Positions 6,465 to 10,012 of a stretch of 10,012 nt of DNA are shown here, in pieces. The stretch's first letter is position 1. Each line of letters starts with the position of its first letter. Source of the DNA: an uncultured Eubacteriales bacterium (lineage in GTDB: Bacteria > Bacillota > Clostridia > Oscillospirales > Oscillospiraceae); contig URQY01000047.1 in the NCBI GenBank assembly GCA_900550165.1, forward strand, positions 1 through 10,012, given 5' to 3'. Made by a program: the position numbers and the translations under genes. The notes under the pieces were generated by a model, which was not told where the DNA came from, made no database searches, and saw only the letters and a program-made list of their open reading frames with translations.

Positions 6465-7287
6465 GGAGGAGCCCCTTTTCCTTCTTCTCGAGCAGCTTCT
6501 GCGCGTTTTCGGGCAGTGCGGCGAGCTCGCGGTCGCGCAGGATGATCTTCTTGAGACCCTCGACAGCGACCTTGACGGAGGCGGAGGTGTCCTCGCTCAT
6601 GTCCTGATCGAGGCCGGCCTTTTCGCGCTCCTGGTTCCAGACAACGTGGAAGCAGGAGCCGCAGCGGCAGCCGAGCGCGGAGGCGACGACGAACATTGCG
6701 GCGGACTCCATTTCGCTTGCCTTGACGCCAAGGCGCTTCCAGCTCTCCCACTTTTGCAGAAGCTCGTAGTAGACGGGGCTCTTTTCCGGGGAGTGCTGGC
6801 CGTAGAAGCTGTCCTTGCACTGGACGACGCCGGTGTGGGTGCAGTAGCCGAGCTCTTCGGATGCCTGACGAAGGGCAAGGGCAATGTCGAAATCGGCGAC
6901 GGCGGGGAACTCGATGGGCGCGTATTCAAGCGAGGTGTGCTCGTAGCGGATGGCGCCGGTGGCGACGACGATGTCGCCGGACTTGACGTTTAAGTCAATG
7001 CCGCCGCAGGTGCCGGTGCGGATGAAGGTGTCCGCGCCGAGCTGATGCAGCTCCTCCATGGCGATGGAGGCGGACGGGCCGCCGATGCCGGTGGAGCAGA
7101 CGGAGACCTTTTCGCCCAGCAGCGTGCCGGTGTAGGTGGTGTATTCGCGATTGCGCGCGACGAGATGAGCATCGTCGAACAGCGCGGCGATGGAGGGGCA
7201 GCGGCCGGGGTCGCCGGGCAGGATCACATAGCGGCCGACTTCACCCTTGGCGCAGTGGATATGATAGAGACGTTCCAGTTCATGCAT
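6457..7287 (-). CDS. udp: Uridine phosphorylase-like nucleoside phosphorylase
   Basis: A 276-residue phosphorylase of the NP-I (PNP/UDP) superfamily that splits a nucleoside with phosphate into base and (deoxy)ribose-1-phosphate. Seen: phosphate-binding VILPGDPGR (21-29), the arginine in RTGTCGGI (90-97), a base-recognition segment VVQCKDSFYGQH (154-165), and the ribose-binding EMES (192-195). The opening YHIHCAKGEVGRYVILPGD resembles Firmicute proteins annotated as uridine phosphorylase. The classical Q-x-R uracil pocket of E. coli Udp is not obvious, because QHSP stands there, so exact specificity is less certain than the family. Start: ATG at 7287 with AAGGAG at 7298-7303, a slightly long 10-base spacer. 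It is the first gene of a run continuing through the racemase, thyA and folA. Confidence 0.85.
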   Translation of the reverse strand: MHELERLYHIHCAKGEVGRYVILPGDPGRCPSIAALFDDAHLVARNREYTTYTGTLLGEKVSVCSTGIGGPSASIAMEELHQLGADTFIRTGTCGGIDLNVKSGDIVVATGAIRYEHTSLEYAPIEFPAVADFDIALALRQASEELGYCTHTGVVQCKDSFYGQHSPEKSPVYYELLQKWESWKRLGVKASEMESAAMFVVASALGCRCGSCFHVVWNQEREKAGLDQDMSEDTSASVKVAVEGLKKIILRDRELAALPENAQKLLEKKEKGLLHE

Positions 7288-7323
7288 GATGACAGCGCTC
7301 CTTGTCTATAAATTGATAGAAAA

Positions 7324-7352
7324 ATTATATCAGATGAAAAAGAAGTGTGCAA
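7324..7352 (-). promoter_or_regulatory. Promoter of the phosphorylase-racemase-thyA-folA run
   Basis: On the minus strand a perfect TATAAT (7329-7324) follows TTGCAC (7352-7347) after 17 bp. The -35 box is a moderate match. It lies about 40 bp from the first start codon. No convincing promoter is seen in the gaps between the four genes, so this may drive all of them. Confidence 0.5.
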
Positions 7353-7386
7353 TGGTACAGAAGTAAAGATATGAGAGAATCGGGCC

Positions 7387-7415
7387 TTGAACTTTGTGCG
7401 CTCGGCGCTTATAAT
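7387..7415 (+). promoter_or_regulatory. Sigma-A promoter of the HAD gene
   Basis: TTGAAC (7387-7392), 17-bp spacer, TATAAT (7410-7415), 43 bp before the ATG at 7459. It is divergent from the phosphorylase promoter; the two do not overlap. Confidence 0.7.
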
Positions 7416-7458
7416 GGGGCAGCAAAATGACAAAAAGCAATGAAAAGAGGAACGGAAG

Positions 7459-7965
7459 ATGGCATATAAGACAGTTCTTTTTGATATGGACGGCACGCTG
7501 CTCGACACGCTCGAAGATCTGCGCGACAGCACGAACTATGTGCTGCGCAAGCTGGGACACCCGGAGAGAAGTCTCGAGGAGACGCGGCGATTTGTGGGAA
7601 ATGGGGCGGAGAAGCTCATCCGCCGCGCGATGCCAGAGAACACTGCGGAGGAGGAGATCCAGACCGCGCTGGGGATGTTCCGCACGTATTATGAGGCGCA
7701 CTGCAAGGTGAAGACCAAGGTATACGATGGGATGCTCGAAGTGCTCGACGCGCTGCGCGCGCATGGGGTGAAGACGGCAGTGGTGTCGAACAAGCCGGAC
7801 GAGGCGGTGAAAAAGCTGACGGACCGGGAGCGGCATATCATCCGGCTTCGTTTTTACGAGGGAAAAACCCAGATGGAGGTGGCGCGTCTCATCCGGATCT
7901 CCCAGGCCCAGGTGAGCCGCCTCGAAAAAAGCGCTCTGAAAACGCTGAGAAATTACCTGCGATAA
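7459..7965 (+). CDS. In-frame chimera: first half of Gph-type HAD phosphatase joined to SigG C-terminus
   Basis: A 168-residue frame made of two unrelated pieces. Residues 1 to about 117 are the first half of a phosphoglycolate-phosphatase-like HAD hydrolase: motif I DMDGTL (9-14) with nucleophile D9 and acid D11, the cap helices, and motif II VVSNK (108-112). Residues from about 120 on are region 4 of sporulation sigma factor SigG (FYEGKTQMEV, then ISQAQVSRLEKSAL). HAD motif III lysine and motif IV acidic pair are missing, so no phosphatase activity is expected. Codon use switches at the join: of nine arginines up to residue 117 six are CGC, against one of nine after; eight of eight lysines before residue 118 are AAG, against three of three AAA after residue 119. 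The ribosome site (GAGG, 7447-7450) and promoter belong to the HAD gene. Most likely an assembly chimera, otherwise a genuine recombination remnant. Confidence 0.85.
   Translation: MAYKTVLFDMDGTLLDTLEDLRDSTNYVLRKLGHPERSLEETRRFVGNGAEKLIRRAMPENTAEEEIQTALGMFRTYYEAHCKVKTKVYDGMLEVLDALRAHGVKTAVVSNKPDEAVKKLTDRERHIIRLRFYEGKTQMEVARLIRISQAQVSRLEKSALKTLRNYLR
7792..7821 (+). other. Probable chimeric junction between two genomes
   Basis: HAD homology ends after SNKPDEAV and SigG homology starts at KKLTDRER. The short shared stretch around GCGGTGAAAAAGCTG (7804-7818) could be coded in both parents, since HAD proteins often read EAVKKL here and SigG often reads A(M/L)KKL. Codon style, GC content and gene content all change at this point. 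A microhomology-mediated join, in the cell or in the assembler, fits best. Confidence 0.75.
7816..7965 (+). pseudogene. sigG: 3' fragment of sporulation sigma factor SigG (region 4)
   Basis: The last 49 residues match the C-terminal helix-turn-helix region that reads promoter -35 elements in forespore sigma factor G: LTDRERHIIRLRF, GKTQMEVA, then SQAQVSRLEK. GKTQMEVA and SQAQVSRLEK favour SigG over SigF or SigE. About 200 residues (regions 2 and 3) are absent, so as it stands this is not a sigma factor. One oddity: the usual glycine in the helix-turn-helix turn (E-I-G-I-S-Q) is replaced, giving LIRISQ. The ylmC/ymxH and nrdR genes further right are the customary downstream neighbours of sigG in many Clostridia, supporting the identification. 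Confidence 0.75.
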
Positions 7966-8084
7966 AGTCTTCTGAAAGTTCACAAAACCTTCCGGACTTC
8001 TTCATAGTTTAGACATATTTTGCCATTATTATAGAAGATGCAACAAAAATATTCTTTTTCATACTTTCTCCTAAATCATAAAAA

Positions 8085-8133
8085 GAAGCCGCCTGAGATA
8101 GAGCAACCGCGAACTCATATCTCAGGCGGCTTC
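8085..8133. terminator. Strong hairpin after the sigG fragment
   Basis: Sixteen-base perfect arms (GAAGCCGCCTGAGATA at 8085-8100 and its complement at 8118-8133) around a 17-base loop. On the minus strand the hairpin is followed by TTTTT, a good terminator, while on the plus strand only CCTTTG follows. It could end sigG transcription, but its better orientation is antisense, where no gene is seen. The rest of 7966-8191 is AT-rich non-coding DNA without recognisable genes. Confidence 0.6.
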
Positions 8134-8159
8134 CTTTGTGTGAAGAAGTGTGTTATAGT
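8131..8159 (+). promoter_or_regulatory. Weak candidate promoter of the oxidoreductase gene
   Basis: TATAGT (8154-8159) is a reasonable -10 box 33 bp before the start codon; the sequence 17 bp upstream, TTCCTT (8131-8136), is a poor -35 and lies in the arm of the hairpin. If used, the promoter would be partly inside the terminator structure. Confidence 0.3.
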
Positions 8160-8191
8160 TAAGAAAACGCGCAAATCAGGAGGAACGGAAG

Positions 8192-9181
8192 ATGAAAGTA
8201 GGAGTTGCAGGAACGGGCAAGATTGTCAGGGAATTTCTGAATATGCAGAAAGATCAGGAGCGGATCGAGGTGACGGCTCTGGTCTGCCGGCCGCAGAGCG
8301 AAAAGACAGGCCGGGAGCTGGCAGAGCAGTACGGGATTCCGGCTCTCTATACGGATTATGAGACCTTTTTGAAAGAGGCGGAGATGGACGCGGTGTACTT
8401 AGGGATCGTCAATCAGATGCACGCCTTCTACGCGGAGAAGGCTCTTCTCGCGGGCCGGAACGTTATCAATGAGAAACCCTTTACATCCACAGTGAAAGAG
8501 GCGGAGAAACTGGTGAGACTGGCCAGGGAGAAGCATCTTTTCCTTCTCGAAGCCATCACGCTTCTTCATTTTCCAAATTACCACTGTATTCAGGAGCATT
8601 TAAAAGATCTCGGGAAAATCACGATGGTCCAGGCCAATTTTTCCCAGTATTCCAGCCGTTATGATAAGTATCTTGCGGGAGAGGTCCTTCCGGCCTTTGA
8701 TCCGGCGGCTTCCGGCGGTTCTCTCATGGATATCAATATCTACAACCTTCATTTTACAGCAGGTCTTTTCGGCATGCCGGAAAGCGTTCACTATTATCCG
8801 AGGATCGGTTTTAACGGCATCGATACTTCCGGAACGGCAGTCCTGGAATATCCGGATTTTCACGCGGTTCTCTCGGGAGCCAAGGATTCCGACAGCCCGG
8901 GTTATGCTATTGTCCAGGGCGAAAAAGGCTACATCAAGGTCAACGGCATCCCGAGCCAGGTGGCGGAGCTGACGGTCCGCATAAACGGAGAGACCAGAAC
9001 CTTTACCGAGAACCGGAGTGCTCACCGGATGGTAGATGAGATGCTGGAATTTGACCGGATTCTCACAGAAAAAGACTGGGAAAAAGCAGACCGGCTCCTG
9101 GAGCACAGCCTGACCGTCATGAAGATTCTGGAGACGGCAAGAAAGAGCGGAGGCATTCATTTTCCAGCGGATGAAGCGTAA
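8192..9181 (+). CDS. Gfo/Idh/MocA family oxidoreductase
   Basis: A 329-residue NAD(P)-dependent dehydrogenase of the glucose-fructose oxidoreductase/inositol dehydrogenase family, acting on a sugar, polyol or related compound in the cytoplasm. The N-terminal Rossmann fold begins MKVGVAGTGKIV (1-12). The EKPF signature (94-97) carries the family's conserved lysine K95. The C-terminal substrate domain has SGGSLMDINIYNLHF (174-188), with D180 and H187 near the usual catalytic positions although the spacing differs from the common GG.L.D.G.H form. Length is typical. Start: ATG at 8192 with AGGAGG at 8178-8183. No transporter or sugar gene adjoins it, so the substrate is unknown. It stands between the sigG end and ylmC, where many Clostridia have no gene, so it may be a lineage-specific insertion. 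Its stop is one base from that of the converging ylmC gene. Confidence 0.88.
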   Translation: MKVGVAGTGKIVREFLNMQKDQERIEVTALVCRPQSEKTGRELAEQYGIPALYTDYETFLKEAEMDAVYLGIVNQMHAFYAEKALLAGRNVINEKPFTSTVKEAEKLVRLAREKHLFLLEAITLLHFPNYHCIQEHLKDLGKITMVQANFSQYSSRYDKYLAGEVLPAFDPAASGGSLMDINIYNLHFTAGLFGMPESVHYYPRIGFNGIDTSGTAVLEYPDFHAVLSGAKDSDSPGYAIVQGEKGYIKVNGIPSQVAELTVRINGETRTFTENRSAHRMVDEMLEFDRILTEKDWEKADRLLEHSLTVMKILETARKSGGIHFPADEA

Positions 9182-9182
9182 G

Positions 9183-9440
9183 TTATTCACATTTTTTCCG
9201 ACATTCCTTTTCGTCGATATCCACGAGGATGATATCCCGGCCAATCTGACAGACCTGTTCCCAGGGGATGATGTATTCCGAGTCCCGGCCGAGAACGGAA
9301 CAGAACTTTCCGGGCCCGGGGATGATAAGAGCCAGGATGCAGCCGTTTTTTTCATCGATGAGAAGATCCATGACGCAGCCTAAGGAGGCGCAGGTACGGA
9401 TGTTGATGACTTCTTTTTGGCGGATTTCCAGCAGACGCAA
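9183..9440 (-). CDS. ylmC: YlmC/YmxH family PRC-barrel sporulation protein
   Basis: An 85-residue single PRC-barrel protein of the YlmC/YmxH family, small conserved proteins of endospore formers with unknown molecular role. Recognisable features: MRLLEIRQKEVINI (1-14), the G-x-V-x-D-L segment GCVMDLLID (21-29), IIPGPGKF (39-46), GRDSEYIIPW (51-60) and IGRDIILVDI (66-75). The start is TTG at 9440, supported by GGAGG at 9447-9451 and by the family's usual MRL(x)E(x)RQKEV beginning; no in-frame ATG fits. The gene lies between sigG and nrdR material as in many Clostridia, but is here on the opposite strand to nrdR. The symbol follows the Bacillus naming; ymxH is equally possible. Confidence 0.9.
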   Translation of the reverse strand: MRLLEIRQKEVINIRTCASLGCVMDLLIDEKNGCILALIIPGPGKFCSVLGRDSEYIIPWEQVCQIGRDIILVDIDEKECRKKCE

Positions 9441-9467
9441 GGGACACCTCCGGAAGTGTTCCTTCTA

Positions 9468-9495
9468 TATTATGCGAAAAAAGTCGTAAGTATTC
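9468..9495 (-). promoter_or_regulatory. Candidate sporulation-sigma promoter of ylmC
   Basis: On the minus strand GAATA (9495-9491) and CATAATA (9474-9468) are 16 bp apart. These match the SigG-like consensus (G-x-ATA/G and CAT-x-x-TA) and partly the SigE one, although the spacer is slightly short for SigG. A housekeeping promoter is not obvious here. This is inference from consensus only. Confidence 0.4.
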
Positions 9496-9496
9496 A

Positions 9497-9525
9497 TTGA
9501 CATGGTTTGACGGAGTGACTATACT
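9497..9525 (+). promoter_or_regulatory. nrdR promoter (sigma-A)
   Basis: A perfect TTGACA (9497-9502), 17-bp spacer and TATACT (9520-9525), placing the transcript start near 9532 and leaving a leader of about 65 bases before the nrdR ATG. It partly overlaps, back to back, the proposed ylmC promoter. Confidence 0.8.
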
Positions 9526-9532
9526 CAAAATA

Positions 9533-9566
9533 GAATTGCCTAAGCTGTTTCGCAGCGGAGCAATTC
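9533..9566 (+). promoter_or_regulatory. Stem-loop in the nrdR leader
   Basis: GAATTGC (9533-9539) pairs with GCAATTC (9560-9566), and inside it GCTG (9544-9547) pairs with CAGC (9553-9556). It begins at the expected transcription start and so would cap the 5' end of the message, perhaps for stability. No known riboswitch is recognised and it does not cover the ribosome site (AAGGAGG, 9585-9591). Confidence 0.4.
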
Positions 9567-9597
9567 GCAGGCATCAGGGAAAATAAGGAGGAAGCCT

Positions 9598-10012
9598 ATG
9601 AAATGCCCCTACTGTAATCAGGACAACACGCGGGTTGTGGATTCGAGACCGGCGGATGATAATTCATCGATCCGCAGAAGACGGCTCTGCGACGCCTGTG
9701 GCAAACGTTTTACCACCTATGAGAAGGTGGAAACCATCCCGCTGATCGTGATTAAAAAGGATCAGACCAGGGAACAGTATGACCGGAGAAAAGTGGAGGC
9801 GGGCGTGCTTCGTGCCTGCTACAAAAGACCCATCCCTGTGTCAAAAATGAATGAACTGGTGGATGCTGTGGAGACCGAACTTTTCAGCCGGGAAGAAAAG
9901 GAGATCGACAGTCAGATCTTCCAGTACCTGAAAAATGCAGTGGGCGCGGATCCTGGCAAGGAAAAGATCCCTACGATCTATCTGCTGGCTCTTACCCGTT
10001 ACTATGCAGGAC
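9598..10012 (+). CDS. nrdR: Transcriptional repressor NrdR, partial, with aberrant C-terminal part
   Basis: NrdR represses ribonucleotide reductase genes when its ATP-cone binds ATP/dATP. Residues 1-106 are canonical: a zinc ribbon with C3, C6, C31 and C34, VVDSRPADDNSSIRRRRLC (13-31), GKRFTTYEKVETIPL (35-49) and ATP-cone sequence VIKKDQTRE...KRPI up to KEIDSQ (101-106). The family then normally continues I-G-E-x-V-M ... V-A-Y-V-R-F-A-S-V-Y. Here residues 107-138 read IFQYLKNAVG and then TIYLLALTRYYAG, with no resemblance to that ending. The other two plus frames after 9915 do not restore it, so a simple frameshift is not the cause. The frame is open to the window edge. Start: ATG at 9598 with AAGGAGG and a 6-base spacer. 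Either a second chimeric join or a truncated and fused NrdR. Confidence 0.85.
   Translation, partial: MKCPYCNQDNTRVVDSRPADDNSSIRRRRLCDACGKRFTTYEKVETIPLIVIKKDQTREQYDRRKVEAGVLRACYKRPIPVSKMNELVDAVETELFSREEKEIDSQIFQYLKNAVGADPGKEKIPTIYLLALTRYYAG
9907..9921 (+). other. Point where nrdR homology stops
   Basis: Up to the codons for D-S-Q (9907-9915) the frame is a normal Lachnospiraceae-style NrdR; from the following I-F codons on it is not. The origin of the sequence after this point is not recognised. There is no obvious composition change across it, unlike at 7792-7821, and too little sequence follows to judge. Confidence 0.5.

Noticed and set aside
5748..6993. Overlapping plus-strand open frames opposite the racemase and phosphorylase genes
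   Set aside because: Both are antisense to well-supported enzymes, have shadow-type composition and no start signals.
7459..7965. A novel HAD-sigma fusion regulator as a new biological system
   Set aside because: The HAD half lacks motifs III and IV, the sigma half lacks regions 2 and 3, and codon use flips at the join, so a chimeric join is far more likely than a selected fusion.
8038..8361. Plus-strand open frame of 107 codons beginning before the hairpin
   Set aside because: It runs through the terminator stem and then out of frame through the oxidoreductase start; no ribosome site, no family resemblance.
8600..9355. Minus-strand 251-codon frame opposite the oxidoreductase
   Set aside because: It is antisense to a full Gfo/Idh/MocA gene and overlaps ylmC in another frame; no ribosome site or motif.
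1..10012. CRISPR arrays, tRNA/rRNA genes, transposases, toxin-antitoxin pairs
   Set aside because: No spaced direct repeats, no cloverleaf or rRNA-like sequence, and no transposase motifs were seen; the lone AbrB-type gene is followed by a glycosyltransferase, not a toxin.

Overview
The window reads as Firmicutes/Clostridia DNA, but apparently not from one continuous chromosome. Positions 1 to about 7800 are GC-rich (around 60% by eye), with CGC and AAG dominating the arginine and lysine codons. They carry ordinary housekeeping and accessory genes of an Oscillospiraceae/Ruminococcaceae-like Clostridium; the family assignment is an inference from style and gene content. From about 7800 on, the sequence is less GC-rich, uses CGG/CGT/AGA and AAA much more, and carries sporulation and regulatory genes in a Lachnospiraceae-like style (end of sigG, a ylmC/ymxH gene, nrdR). 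The switch falls inside a single open reading frame.

Layout. 1-95: two hairpins, one a perfect 45-bp palindrome. 96-1489 (minus): an AbrB-type regulator translationally coupled to an MGT-type glycosyltransferase, expressed from a promoter whose -35 box lies inside the recG terminator hairpin. 1583-3631 (minus): recG, complete. 3645-3695: divergent promoters with overlapping -10 boxes for recG and for a membrane-anchored BspA-like repeat protein (3730-4359, plus). 4363-4396: bidirectional terminator. 4395-7287 (minus): a four-gene run in transcription order uridine/nucleoside phosphorylase, aspartate/glutamate racemase, thymidylate synthase, dihydrofolate reductase. The last two form the dTMP cycle: ThyA makes dTMP and dihydrofolate, and FolA regenerates tetrahydrofolate. 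The first belongs to pyrimidine salvage.

7459-7965 (plus): an in-frame chimera of the first half of a Gph-type HAD phosphatase and the last ~49 residues of sporulation sigma factor SigG. 8192-9181 (plus): Gfo/Idh/MocA oxidoreductase. 9183-9440 (minus): YlmC/YmxH PRC-barrel sporulation protein starting at TTG, with a possible sporulation-sigma promoter. 9598 to the end (plus): nrdR, whose first ~106 residues are canonical but whose downstream residues no longer look like NrdR and which stays open to the window edge.

I see no defence system, CRISPR array, mobile element, tRNA or rRNA. The most important observation is the pair of abrupt in-frame family switches (about 7795-7820 and about 9910-9921). 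The first is most simply explained as a chimeric join of two genomes, probably an assembly artefact, unless reads show it is real. I found no convincing new biological system.
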